A stretch of 64,000 nucleotides of DNA from Agelas oroides (lineage: Eukaryota > Porifera > Demospongiae > Agelasida > Agelasidae): positions 703,501 through 767,500 of the forward strand of contig OX422193.1 in NCBI GenBank assembly GCA_949130485.1. The letters are read 5' to 3'. A model generated the notes under the pieces. That model did not search any database, was not told where the DNA came from, and saw only the letters and a list, made by a program, of their open reading frames with translations. A program made the position numbers and the translations under genes. How positions within the stretch are numbered: the first letter of the stretch is position 1; every line of letters begins with the position of its first letter. This document shows, one piece after another, positions 1 to 9,821 of this stretch.

Positions 1-893
1 TCCCCACAGCAGCAATACTACAGCTAGTGCCCATGGCGGTGATAAATGACCAACTTGACACCATGTGTAGCTGAAATGTGCACACAGACTCGTCATACTG
101 CTGCAGTGCTGGGAACAGTTCTTCCGAAATATGTACATGCTGGGATGACTCACCGGGACACCACAACTGAGCGACAGATGTTCGTCCAGTTCATCCGAGC
201 CAGCGTTTTTCAGGCATAGGGTCCACTTGCAATGGCACAGGTTAGTCCTGCTGCCATGTAGCATTTCCAAACCAATCCAAAGACCCGCAAGCTTAATGAC
301 TTCTTTATGGCAGGTCAAACTGATTTGTCTGCGCATTCAAGTCACCATTTTGTTTCCACTTGGGGTGCAGTTAGTGTTGAAAAAAAGGCAAAATAAACCT
401 GTAAACTTGTACTGTCCCACCGATTTTATTGTTAGCAGGCAGTCTCTGTCTAAACAGCTGCTCGCTCTGATGCTCAGCAGCCAGTACGATGCAAAGTGCA
501 TGATTCCTTGTGCATGTATGTATTTATGTATCTACAAAATCTCTTACTAAGCATGCTGTTCATATCCAAGTACTTCAAGCAGACAGCAAGCAACAAGAAT
601 ACAGATTTTGACTAAAGGAAAGGCCATATGATGAAACTTTGGTAAACTTTGACCCTATACAGAAAATTGGGCCAAAAGTAGGGGGTGGGCGCTCTTTCAC
701 GAGACTGCGGAACAAGCCATGTCCCACTGGAATGCATTAGCGTAACCAAAATCACTCTTGGAGTATATACCTATTGCGAAGTGTGCACGCTCCCCAAGGA
801 TTATATTCAGTTGAAGTGTTTTAATTGCTCCTGCAGTAGCAGAAAAGATGTCATGCACTGTTTTCAAGACCGTTAATTATCCTACTCAAACAA
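1..893. other. No recognisable gene
   Basis: I see no exon with good splice borders and no known domain here; the open frames are short and lack composition bias. Around 352-385 there is a fragment of the 'cacttggggtg' repeat also seen near 3090 and 57147-57364. Confidence 0.5.
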
Positions 894-950
894 AGCCGTG
901 TGCCAAAATACGTGATTGGACCACACTATACAGTGTGGCAGCACACGGCT
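894..950. repeat. Short foldback (hairpin) repeat
   Basis: The outer arms AGCCGTGTGCCA and TGGCAGCACACGGCT pair almost fully, and the centre carries a second small palindrome (CCACACTATACAGTGTGG). The size and shape fit a minimal MITE remnant. No clear target-site duplication is visible. Confidence 0.45.
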
Positions 951-1036
951 TGTATATGCAGTTCACCAGACCCTTCTTTTTTTTTTTTAGGAAGTGGGTC
1001 TGGCTTGCGAGACTATGCTGAGACATGCATACTAAC

Positions 1037-1174
1037 CATTTTGTGTAGAGAGTACACTTCCAACTACCAGTAGTAGTGCTGCTATCACTGCTGCTGTCAC
1101 TCCAGTGCCAATAAGAGTCACAAGGAGACAGTGAACGGAATTGTTACACTGAAATCCTTCATCATCCACATCAA
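1037..1174 (-). CDS. Transmembrane exon (phase 1-1), left-edge gene
   Basis: A 138 nt exon, bounded by acceptor ...TGCTTAG and donor G|GTTAGT, encodes about 45 residues. An acidic start (DVDDEGFQ) is followed by a helix of about 23 residues rich in V, A, I and L (LIGTGVTAAVIAALLLVV) and then a short polar tail. Both borders are phase 1, as in the Roc-COR gene exons further right. The next exon upstream on this strand is probably 6307-6423; the interval is mostly filled by the inserted transposon. The exon after it would lie beyond the left window edge. I infer that it belongs to the same membrane-receptor family as the genes near 25 kb and 57 kb, but no NTPase part is in view. Confidence 0.5.
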
Positions 1175-1322
1175 CTAAGCATTTGTAAAGTAAAAATAGC
1201 AAATCATAAACATACATAGTTCTGATCTGATTCATTCCACATTTGGAGTTCACTCTGACCCTAGACATAGCCTGATTAACCTTCGGCGCGCATGCGCAGC
1301 GAGGGTTACGGTAGTTGTCCTG

Positions 1323-2032
1323 TTAGCCTCGTTCCAGCAACTATTAAAGTACTAGCTTTGAGGGACAAAACCGCAGAAACGTTTCCGGAAACAAAACCCA
1401 CCCCGACCCTGTTACCCTACCCTACCCCGCAGAAACAATTAAACCAATTAAGGGGTCGTGGTATTCTACGTTCCCAGGCTCGTGCGTGGGCGGGGAGAAA
1501 AGAGCCTGGTACACACTGTTTGCGCATGCTCAGTTCCACCAGGATTTCTGGGAATTTGGAAATTTCCGTAAAATCTGCTCCGTTACACTAACCTCCGCAA
1601 GGCACGCCGACTTCTCCCGTATAAAAGATGCCTGCCACTGACCACGCTCTGTGTACACGATGACGAGGGAGCAACGAAGGTACTCAGCTCTTCGCTTGCA
1701 GGAATTGTCCACGCGTTTGTCCATTCCAGCTAAACGCTGCGGCACGTGACTGATGCAATCTTTCCCTTTGAAGTTTACCGATCGCCTCGAACAAAGCAGT
1801 GCAGACCGTTACCGTCAAAGCGATATTGTTTTTGACTTCAAAACCGCCCGTATGTATCCCACAGGGAGTATAACCAGGCAGTGCAGCTTTTCAGAAGGTA
1901 AACAGAAATTGACCGTAATTTTAGTGTAGCGGAGTAGTATGCAGGTTACCAAGGGAATTTGGCGCATGCGCGAACAGTGTGTACCAGGCTCTCTTTCCTC
2001 CTCCCCCGCACAAGCGCCTGGGAATGAGGCTA
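1323..2032. mobile_element. 710 bp MITE of the TAGCCTCG family, nested in the MULE TIR
   Basis: The insertion is bounded by TTGTCCTG (1315-1322 and 2033-2040; with the next T this is a 9-bp duplication, TTGTCCTGT). It splits a motif that is continuous in the right MULE TIR (GTAGTTGTCCTGTGTGTC). The ends are TAGCCTCGTTCC and GGAATGAGGCTA. A second, inner inverted pair lies at 1501-1530 and 1963-1992 (GAGCCTGGTACACACTGTTTGC type). The body is homologous, in reverse orientation, to 62488-63077. Confidence 0.8.
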
Positions 2033-2331
2033 TTGTCCTGTGTGTCTGTCTGTCTGTCCATTTTCTCTATTCTGCCTTCTCGCACTTTTAGGCGTTCAAC
2101 GAGAGGTATCAGCGGCTACAGCGTGGAAAATGCAGTAAAACTAAAAAGCCGTTTTCTCTAAAACTGTTTAGTTCAAAAGTTAGAAGTGTTAACTTATAAC
2201 TTACGGCGACTAAGTCAGCCATTTTCTTCAAGTGCAATGTTTCCGTATACCTCTCCGTAACATGTACATAGCGGTAATGTGTGATCACGTGACTTGGAGC
2301 ACACGGTATTAGTGTTTTCCGTCGAACATTT

Positions 2332-2655
2332 GTGACTGTCTTTTACGAGAGGTTCAGAGAGGTATGCCCACAGTGTAATACTGTAGTGCATGCAATGGAG
2401 TGCAATAGGTCTATGCGTCTGAGAAAGGTATGTGCACAGTGTAATACCGTAGTGTACGTGAAGAGGTCAGTTTGTGACTGGCCATGCCGCCTTCGCATCG
2501 AAGAAACGGTTTACTGCTGTTGGGGAGCCTGAGAACGCAATGAAACATAGAAAAGCCTTACTGTCTGAGGAAGAGTTATTAGTGACGAAAGAGAGAGACA
2601 AAGTCTGCAAAGCGAGTAAGAGAGCTTCTGAAACACGTGAGCAGACTTTGCACAG
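2332..2655 (+). pseudogene. Cys-rich transposon protein, first exon (left TIR), frameshifted
   Basis: The reading starts MTVFYERFREVCPQCNTVV and contains two tandem CPQC/CAQC-type units, each CxxCNTVV. A basic stretch (ASKKRFTAVGEPENAMKHRK) and a charged helix ending ETREQTLHR follow, then a GT donor (CAG|GTAAGA). The style is that of zinc-binding proteins carried by many invertebrate DNA transposons. Near 2470-2485 the frame shifts relative to the right-TIR copy: TGTGACTGGCC here against TGTGACTGTGTCC there. The first part therefore reads to 2532 and the second in another frame from 2474. It lies in the TIR, so the element carries two copies. Confidence 0.55.
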
Positions 2656-2699
2656 GTAAGAACAAAACCGAACACATCTGGCAAGCACGACAGCTTCTA

Positions 2700-3445
2700 T
2701 AGTTCACAAGACAGTGATCGATTCTAGTCAACACACAAGTACAATCACATGCACTGCTGCGCCGAGGGTTTGGCACTTTAGTGCCTTTCATTTCATCTGC
2801 ATGATTAATGCGAGTACATTTCCATATACCGGTATATGTGCCCCCAAAATGCTTCACCCAATCTGGACTGAATTAACTTTCATGTGTATATGAATCATGG
2901 CTGTACTCTAACTGTAAGTTTCATTTAGAACCAGCATGCATGCATCATATTAGTCTGGCAAATCCAGACCTAGGCACACAGCACAAGGGTCTGGTATCAC
3001 ACCTATACCTGACCTGTCCCCGCTGCAAAAATATCGCAGCTCCAATCAGAGTGCAGAACAAATAGAAGAATGAAATGAAAAAAAAAATTACACCCCAAGT
3101 GGAAAGAAAAAAATTATAGTAATGAATGAATGAATTAAAAGCCACAAAAGTGCATGTGTATGTCCAATGTTTTAGCCTTTCTTTCCAAGCCTGAGAGGAT
3201 TTACTGATGTTTGACACCACAGCTTGAAACAGTTATCATTGAAGTATCTACTGTGCAAGCGAGAGCTAATCCATGCCGATTGCATGGGGCCATACTTTTG
3301 CCATCAATGAATTGGACCTAGGGTACCACAGGATTTTACAGTGGCCAAACCAGCTATCTTGACATGAAGGTATTTACATTTGCTAAAAATGAGAATATGC
3401 GATTTTTTTAAACCACTGCTAACCTGAGTGATTGATACCTGGTTC
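2700..3445. other. MULE interior, no gene recognised
   Basis: Non-coding interior of the transposon between the left TIR exon and the minisatellite. It includes the fragment ACACCCCAAGTGGAAAGAAAA (about 3089-3110), a short dispersed repeat that also forms the ends of 57147-57364. Confidence 0.4.
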
Positions 3446-3880
3446 ATCTACTCCTTTTTCGTCTACTACTAGTTTCATCTACTCCTTTTTCGCCTACTAC
3501 TAGTTTCATCTACTCCTTTTTCGCCTACTACTAGTTTCATCTACTCCTTTTTCGCCTACTACTAGTTTCATCTACTCCTTTTTTGTCTACTACTAGTTTC
3601 ATCTACTCCTTTTTCGTCTACTACTAGTTTCATCTACTCCTTTTTCGTCTACTACTAGTTTCATCTACTCCTTTTTCGCCTACTACTAGTTTCATCTACT
3701 CCTTTTTCGTCTACTACTAGTTTCATCTACTCCTTTTTCGTCTACTACTAGTTTCATCTACTCCTTTTTCGTCTACTACTAGTTTCATCTACTCCTTTTT
3801 CGCCTACTACTAGTTTCATCTACTCCTTTTTCGTCTACTACTAGTTTCATCTACTCCTTTTTCGTCTACTCCTGTGTTTT
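3446..3880. repeat. 31-bp minisatellite, about 14 copies
   Basis: The unit is TTTCATCTACTCCTTTTTCG plus TCTACTACTAG, repeated head to tail with one common variant (TTCGTC/TTCGCC). It ends just before the transposase fragment. Three inverted, partial units (AGGAGTAGACGAAA) occur on the other side of that gene at 4369-4420. The units are contiguous without spacers. Confidence 0.9.
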
Positions 3881-3938
3881 CCATGAGATTCTAGTGTTGC
3901 CTTTTGTGCCTTTTTGTCTGTTAGGTACATAAGAATTA

Positions 3939-4256
3939 ATGGCCTGGGGATGTTTGGTAGCCACAAGAGTTCATAACTGTTATAAACTCTTGGTAGCCAA
4001 TATGCCTAATGGCCAAGCTTATGATGACTTTGTGGGTTATTTTGAGCGGACATGGCTTAATGGCAATTTTAGCCTCAGTCAGTGGAATGTCCACTTGATT
4101 GATGGTCCACGCACAAATAGCAACCTTGAAGGCTGGCACAGCAGAGTTAAGACCCTGGCAGGAAAGGCCCACTTGAACATTTTTGAAATGGTGGAACTAT
4201 TCAAGACAGAACAGCCTCATATGGAAGCCAGCATTCTCCAGCTTGCTATCTCTTAG
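3939..4256 (+). pseudogene. MULE transposase, C-terminal fragment
   Basis: The frame reads 105 residues to a stop. Key stretches are YDDFVGYFERTWLNG, then WNVHLIDGPRTNSNLEGWHS, then LNIFEMVELFKTEQ. The order Y-F-x-x-T-W, W-N, R-T-N-x-x-E-G-W/F-H and an N-I-[FW]-x-x-[VI]-E-x-[LF]-K stretch is the hallmark of the C-terminal half of MULE/FLYWCH-type transposases, the part after the catalytic core. The upstream D-D-E part is not visible, so this is a remnant. The Met at 3939 is probably internal: an acceptor-like TTTTTGTCTGTTAG precedes it. Confidence 0.7.
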
Positions 4257-4368
4257 TGCTATAAGTAGATGAGTTGGTTTTTAATTTAACGTATTAATTT
4301 TTTTTGTATAACTGATCCTAGTACCATAAAATACTGACAGTGACTAACATAAAATACACATACAACAG

Positions 4369-4420
4369 CAGGAGTAGACAAAACAGGAGTAGACGAAAAA
4401 GGAGTAGACGAAACAGGTGC
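4369..4420. repeat. Inverted partial minisatellite units
   Basis: About three units of CAGGAGTAGACGAAA type, the reverse complement of the 3446-3880 array, lie on the 3' side of the transposase fragment. Together the two arrays look like subterminal inverted repeats of the transposon. Confidence 0.7.
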
Positions 4421-5270
4421 AGTTAGCCTCGAAAACAAATAAAAACAAACAAAAAAAATCTGGTCAAATACATTGTAGCTTTGAATAGAAGCACAAACTG
4501 CAACTAGCGACTTAGCCTACCCTATACTTAGAAAGAACGGCTGAAGATAGAAACTTCGCATCACTGTTCTTCCCACGGTGCCTAGCTTCCTTCTCCTTGT
4601 GTTTGGTAAGCTCAGTCCTAGGAGTTCACCGCCTGTATTTACTGCACAGCTGAGATAACACAGTTCTGCTTGTCATTCTCGTGTTTCACATGCACACAGA
4701 AAGCCTGTACATCAATTATTCCAAGCATCTTCAAAGTAAGCGGCTATGCATGACAGGCCTGCCAGTGGGCACAGGCTTGCGAGAGACCAGACTCAGCATG
4801 TGTGCACAACAAGTCATTAGTTCTCTGCATCTTGCAAACAACCCATTTTAGAAGTTGTCTCATGTAAGACTTGAGTTAAGTATAAACCCTGCATGCTGCT
4901 AAAGCTACATGCATGGTCACAGCTGACAAGCAAACAGTGATAGTCAATATGCTACTCACTCAGGTTCCCCCACGATGATGAAGCAGCATCTTCCGTAGCC
5001 CGACACAAATGTGTAAAACGACCACCCCCCAGGGAGGGATATAACTATTGTATAACCTGCTACCTAGGCAACATCTCTGTAGAAGAGAGATATGAGCAAC
5101 ATTCTTATATGTTGCCTCAAGTGGTAACAGGTTATATGTTAAACATATACTACAGGCTAGCGGTTACAGGATATACACCGAGGCTTCTAATTGAATGAAC
5201 AGCACTGACGGCGCAAACTAGATGATAAGTGTTTATGCTTATCATAATTGGTTTAGGTGATTGAGGATAG
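4421..5270. other. MULE interior with MITE fragment
   Basis: No gene seen. At about 5065-5150 there is a piece of the repeat 'ataacctgctacctaggcaac', also found near 19930 and 53065. It forms an imperfect hairpin with 'gttgcctcaagtggtaacaggttat'. Confidence 0.4.
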
Positions 5271-5271
5271 G

Positions 5272-5619
5272 TTATAGGCTAGAGTTGCACAAGTAGGCTC
5301 CATTTCTTAGGCATATCAAGTACTTTTCCCATCTAAGCTGAAGTTGCAACTGAGGGTCAGATACACTGCTTATGTACTCTTCCTCAGACAGTAAGGCTTT
5401 TCTACGTTTCATTGCGTTCTCAGGCTCCCCAACAGCAGTAAACCGTTTCTTTGATGCGAAGGCATGGACACAGTCACAAACTGACCTCTTCACGTGCACT
5501 ACTGTATTACACTGTGGGCATACCTTTCTCAGACACATAGACCTATTGCACTCCATTGCATGCACTACGGTATTACACTGTGGGCATACCTTTCTGAACC
5601 TCTCGTAAAAGACAGTCAC
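5272..5619 (-). CDS. Cys-rich transposon protein, right-TIR copy (frame open)
   Basis: The 115-residue frame starts MTVFYERFRKVCPQCNTVV and holds two CPQCNTVVH units followed by CDCVHAFASKKRF, so Cys/His pairs could form one or two zinc ribbons. It matches the left-TIR copy up to ALLSEEE and then diverges exactly where the TIR ends (about 5372). The C-terminal ~35 residues therefore come from unrelated interior sequence. Unlike the left copy, the Cys-rich part has no frameshift. The likely role is DNA binding by a transposon-encoded protein. It may have no use of its own. Confidence 0.4.
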   Translation of the reverse strand: MTVFYERFRKVCPQCNTVVHAMECNRSMCLRKVCPQCNTVVHVKRSVCDCVHAFASKKRFTAVGEPENAMKRRKALLSEEEYISSVSDPQLQLQLRWEKYLICLRNGAYLCNSSL

Positions 5620-5939
5620 AAGCGTCTAAAAAACGACAATACTGCGTGCTCCAAGTTACGTGGATAAGTTACACATTACCGTTACGTACGTGTATACGGA
5701 AATATTGCACGTGAAGAAAATGGCTGTCTTAGTTGCCATAAGTTTATAACGCTTCTAACTTATGAACTAAGCAGTTTTAGAGAAAACGGATTTTTAGTTT
5801 TACTGCATTTTCCGCGCTGTAGCCGCTGATACCTCTCGTTGGACACCTAAAAGCGCGAAAAGGCAGAATAGAGAAAACGGACACACAGACACACAGGACA
5901 ACTACTGTAACCCTCGCGCATGCGTGCCGAGGGTTAATA

Positions 5940-6143
5940 ACTGCCCTCTAGCCTGTAGTACACCTGGCTTGTACTAAACATGGCTTCACTGCCCTCTAAC
6001 TGCCTTAATTGGAACTTACTCGATATGGCGTCTAACTACCTAATTGGTACTTGTAAGTACTCCTTGTGGTATGCAGTATATAAACTCAGCATGGGGCTGT
6101 TAATCCACCCATACAGTGTAGTACAACTAGTGATATTCATATC
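5940..6143. other. Intergenic, with TATA-like box
   Basis: Mostly unremarkable. TATATAAA at 6077-6084 on the plus strand lies about 60 bp before a short ATG exon candidate (6144-6174). Confidence 0.3.
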
Positions 6144-6174
6144 ATGAATAAATTATGTATTCCAGGATGCACAG
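6144..6174 (+). CDS. Possible tiny first exon (MNKLCIPGCT)
   Basis: ATG followed by ten codons ends in an excellent donor (ACAG|GTAAGG), phase 1. It lies ~60 bp after a TATA-like box. No following exon was identified on the plus strand, so this could be chance. Confidence 0.2.
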
Positions 6175-6306
6175 GTAAGGCATGATACCAGACTCTTGTG
6201 CTGCATGCTCAGGTCTGGCAATACATCATTCTACAAGCCAAATCTTCTGAATAAAACTATCACATGTCAATACAAAGCTACCTACCTATCTACTACATCC
6301 ACTAAC

Positions 6307-6423
6307 CTGTGTCACAACAGATGAGAAGAAGAACGCTTGCTATAGACGCAATAATGCCCCAAGAAATGGCAGCAAATGTAATCAGCTCAACAACACTTGG
6401 TCCAAGAGTTGAAACAGTAGAAC
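6307..6423 (-). CDS. Transmembrane exon (phase 1-1), left-edge gene
   Basis: A 117 nt exon, with acceptor CACATCAG and donor ACAG|GTTAGT, encodes about 39 residues. A short S/T start (STVSTLGPS) precedes a hydrophobic helix (ITFAAISWGIIASIASVLLL) ending in ICCDT. Both borders are phase 1. Its composition resembles 63690-63812: the same 'G..ST...' start, a V..LI stretch, W in the helix and Cys near the end. Its partner 1037-1174 corresponds in order to 63260-63379. I infer a paralogous pair of TM exons from a receptor-like family. The two Cys at the membrane exit could be acylated. Confidence 0.5.
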
Positions 6424-6429
6424 CTGATG

Positions 6430-7513
6430 TGTATGTGACAAAATCATAAGCACAATCACGATTAAAATTACAAAGTGAAACACATTGTTACACACTGATT
6501 TCAATTCCACTCTTGCCTGGACACAACTTGTTTGTCTGTATGTTACAAGATCAAGGAAATCTCCCAACCATAGATAGTGGAGTGTATCTATGTCCCAATA
6601 ATGTCCTACCCAACTTGAATGCGATGCAAGATTTTTGCAACCAGCCAATATAATACAGTATGGTCGTACTGTATTATCTATGGTTTATCAAACACGATCA
6701 AACCTCGATCTTTACTACTAAGAGAAAAGGTAATCGATCGATCTCTAGTAAAGATTGATCGATGCCATAACATAATTACTGTATTTAACCTCTGTGTAAT
6801 CCTTTCTCGCTGAGATAACTAATATTTTTAACATATGCACTAAATTCACTAATCTGAACACTTCTTTGAAGCCGCTGTTACAGGGCTATAATTTTTGGTG
6901 ATAATGGGCCAGTGCAAAAAGAGTGCGGGCGGTGGGTGCAACAAATAGTGGCCAACTGCATGCATCGTTTTGTCTGCATGGCCACAAACAATAATAAAAC
7001 ATGTTTACCCAACCCCATGTCATGCTAAATTGGCAGGCTAGCCTCGTCCCCAGGCCATCCCCACCTCCAGGTTTTGATCGCTTGCAGTAGTACCTTTTTG
7101 CATACTGCAAGCGATAATGGCAGGCACATCTAGATGTACGTCGGAAACAGGACGCTTTTTGTTAACCGCTTCGGCCCATTTTCTAACTTTAGGTCTATTC
7201 TCACCATTCGTCATGTTTTCCAGTATCTCCATGTCTGACGCTCGCGAGTGACTACTGCTTTACAATCGCGCAAAAAGTGTTTGACGATATTCTGCACAAC
7301 CAAGTGCCGAACGATACAGACACGCCCCCCACTGCTGCCCGCACTGGGCGTGTCAAGTTAATTCATACAAGATCAAGGTAGTATGACTGGACCCAGCCTT
7401 GAATCTTGATTTGAAAACTGGGCCCCCGGCCCCTCAGTAGAACTCGACAGAACTAGTCTGTTGAGATATGTGAAAAATATTGTATAAATGTCCTCGCCAT
7501 TTTAATCAGTAAT
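6430..7513. other. Intergenic with small repeats
   Basis: At 6700-6775 there is an imperfect hairpin (GATCTTTACTA...TAGTAAAGATTGATC). At about 7030-7117 there is a degraded TAGCCTCG-family MITE (CTAGCCTCGTCCCCAGGC then TTTTGATCGCTTGCAGTA and its inverse). No exon recognised. Confidence 0.4.
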
Positions 7514-9103
7514 GTTCAACCATAGATTGTAAACCTACGTAACCGGGATAGGAAACATCTCACGTGATCCCGCATTATGCCATAGTTAACGCCCGACTGA
7601 ATCATCGTTTCGGTTTTGGCCTCATTGCGTGTTGCGCGTCGTTTGAGTCTTCGACACAGGCGAAGGGAACAGCAAGCATTGAAACGTACAAGAGGATCTA
7701 TAGAGCACCAAGGTATGATCTACGGACTCTGTACGCGTGTTTGGAGGTATAATTTTGCCGAGCGAGCTAAATAAGTGTGCGTTAAAATTGTATTTTTGGA
7801 CCAGACTGGTGTTTCGCTTTCTTTGTGTCCCTCTAGCAGCACCTACTTGCGTTATCTCAACTTATAAACGCTTGTTCTGTGAAGGTGGGGGTGTGCTACG
7901 TTGCAACGACGGTTTTATTTGAAAATTTTGGTGAAAAGCTCGTTGGTATACGGTCTTTTTGTACGATTTTTGCATACAATAATGTGCTAAGTTTGTGTAC
8001 CTATAAATGACTACCAGGTATTAACATTGACCCCATAGTGGTTTTGAACATTCAGTAGGGCATGGTTTAATGCAAGACACTACTATTTCAACTGTTACTT
8101 CATTCATTTATGAGATATAAGTTAATAATAACAACCCACATCACTATGATAACGCCCGGAAGGCAAAAATGAAATTCAATTGTATGTCATGATGGGTGCA
8201 TTTTTGAGTTGCGACAAAACTCTCTGGGCATTCTTTCAGGTGTTGAGCATTCATTGGAAAGGTTCGCGTAATGAATTGTTGGAGTATAGCTTTCATCTGC
8301 ATAAGGGAAAAGTATTCCTTGTGGTATGACAATGGGACACAAACAGCCTCGTCCAAAGTTCGAGTATTTCCTTGCGATGGTGGGTGCAGCTGACATAGTA
8401 TGGTAAGATGAACCACTGGGTAGTAACCAAACACATGTAGTTAGGATTGTTGCTGGCAGCTCGGAGCCATAATGTTCTAAATGAGTCTTTCTGGCGTACA
8501 AATTTCCACTGTTGTGAAGAAATTGTTCCCATCAAGCAAAACAGTGGATGAACTCCTGGATGTGGGACAGTTGTGGAGCAGCTAATGTAATAGCTTGTCA
8601 AACTAGGCATACAAAGCAGGTGGCTAGTGCAGCAATTCTTTGAAGGAAGCAGTCGGCATAATTTGTCATCATCCTCTCTGTAGGCAACCTGTAGGCCAAA
8701 TTTGAAACCTGAGTATTAAAGCCAGAGTGGGGCTATTGCGACAGTAATATAAACAATGTGGGAAGCCTAACACTTCATACTGAGCAAGTTTTTATTACTT
8801 TATGGCGGCTTAGTTTCTAAATAGAGCCGACCCGCCAAAGGGCAGCTGCTCATTTGATTTATTCACAAGGCTCACCTTTCTGCATCAGTGTTTGTGATTG
8901 GACCTCAGCCTCATCACGGCTCCGCCAGCTAGCGCTGCATGCCATTTGAGACGATGCTTGAGAGGACTTGTGATAAGCCTCATGTAAACTTAACTTCCAC
9001 CACCGTTCAAACAGGAAGTGTAACTTCCGGTGAAACGATGATCTAATGCGTAAACGAAATGTTTCCTATCCCGGTTACGTAGGTTTACAATCTATGGTTC
9101 AAC
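7514..9103. mobile_element. 1.6 kb DNA element with ~45-bp TIRs
   Basis: GTTCAACCATAGATTGTAAA and the following CCTACGTAACCGGGATAGG on the left are repeated in inverse at 9059-9103. The interior holds three overlapping minus-strand open stretches between 8144 and 8610, in different frames, which look like a decayed coding region I cannot assign. No clear target duplication. Superfamily unknown. Confidence 0.6.
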
Positions 9104-9116
9104 CATGTCCATGACC

Positions 9117-9221
9117 TAGCCTCGTTCCCAGGCTGTCTACAGTTCCGGTTTTTGATCGCTTGCAGTATGCAAAAACGGCATACTGCAAGCAATCAAAAAC
9201 TGGAGCCGGGGAACGAGGCTA
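9117..9221. mobile_element. TAGCCTCG MITE, 105 bp
   Basis: Foldback element with ends TAGCCTCGTTCCCAGGC and GGGGAACGAGGCTA and an inner pair GATCGCTTGCAGTATGC / GCATACTGCAAGCAATC. It is flanked by TCCATGACC (9108-9116) and ACCATGACC (9222-9230), a 9-bp duplication with one mismatch. Confidence 0.8.
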
Positions 9222-9348
9222 ACCATGACCTACGTAGCTCCTCTGCACAACCACAATACTCTCCACAACTAGGGCAGTCCTCCACTACCTACTCTGAGTT
9301 GGGTAACAACAGTTTTATTTCCAACACCATGGACTGGTCTCCTCCTTC

Positions 9349-9409
9349 TAGCCTCATTCCCAGGCTCTCCCCTGCACCCTGATGAAAGTAGAAGAGAGCC
9401 TGGAATGAG
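9349..9409. mobile_element. TAGCCTCG MITE, partial
   Basis: Left end TAGCCTCATTCCCAGGCTCTC and right end GAGAGCCTGGAATGAG with a short spacer. The right terminus is eroded, so no target duplication can be read. Confidence 0.5.
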
Positions 9410-9663
9410 TTTTCAGTCACTCACTCCAATTTGTTAGGTTACCTCCTTATGTAAATGGACCTATTTTGGGCCCTAAGGGTGTCCATATTTGTGGTTGTTG
9501 TTGTTGTTTTGTTTGTTTGTTTGTTTGTTTCCACATCTCAACTTTTGACAACACAGACAATAATGAACCACATCTCTCCGAAAAAAGGCAGGCCTAGATG
9601 TTACACAGAGTTATGTATGCACACAAATTGACACCACCATGGACTGGTCTCCTCCTCCACTAT

Positions 9664-9819
9664 CTACTCTCTCTCCTCCACCACGAGGGTAGTGTCGGAG
9701 ACTAGTCCACAGTCCTGCAGAGTCTTGTGTGTGTCTAGCAGCAGCTGCTTTGGTAGTCGAGTGGCAATACAGTAGTCTTCAGGAGAGTAGCGGAGAGACT
9801 CCATCCAGGAGTAGAGAAC
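9664..9819 (-). CDS. UBX-domain protein, last exon (copy A)
   Basis: A 156 nt phase-0 exon encodes 51 residues from VLYSWMESL to LVVEERE and a TAG stop. It is the second half of a UBX fold: the helix YSWMESL, the strand/turn LPKQLLLDT where many UBX domains have a FPR-type p97-binding loop (here LPK), then TLQDCGLVSDTTLVVEE. UBX domains bind the p97/VCP ATPase. It joins in frame to 10579-10959. The acceptor is preceded by a hugely expanded pyrimidine tract (9822-10139 read on this strand). Codons are intact, unlike copy B. Confidence 0.75.
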   Translation of the reverse strand, partial: VLYSWMESLRYSPEDYCIATRLPKQLLLDTHKTLQDCGLVSDTTLVVEERE

Positions 9820-9821
9820 CT

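Larger units (their letters stand above)
1275..5938. mobile_element. Mutator-like (MULE) DNA transposon with long TIRs
   Basis: The ends match in inverted orientation: left TAACCTTCGGCGCGCATGCGC and right, read inward, TAACCCTCGGCACGCATGCGC. The match continues for about 570-590 bp per arm (left 1275-1322 plus 2033 to about 2576; right 5938 down to about 5372). Inside are a transposase C-terminal fragment (3939-4256) and a 31-bp minisatellite whose unit recurs inverted on the other side of the transposase. Each TIR contains a Cys-rich coding stretch. The left arm is split by a 710 bp MITE. I found no flanking target duplication. It lies between two TM exons of a minus-strand gene, so it is probably intronic. 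The transposase is only a fragment, so the copy is not autonomous. Confidence 0.75.

Noticed and set aside
3446-3880. 31-bp repeats as a CRISPR or coding repeat
   Set aside because: No spacers, and stops occur in the frames. It belongs to the MULE.
1275-5938. 9-bp target duplication for the MULE
   Set aside because: I compared both flanks (GACATAGCCTGA and TAACTGCCC) and they do not match, so none is claimed.
6430-6648. Hydrophobic minus-strand stretch (FVILIVIVLMIL) upstream of the 6307-6423 exon
   Set aside because: It lies on the intron side of a good acceptor and ends without a plausible border. Probably AT-rich chance.
8144-8610. Three overlapping minus-strand frames of 96-105 codons
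   Set aside because: They are in different frames over the same DNA, with no recognised domain. They lie inside the 7514-9103 TIR element and look like decayed sequence.
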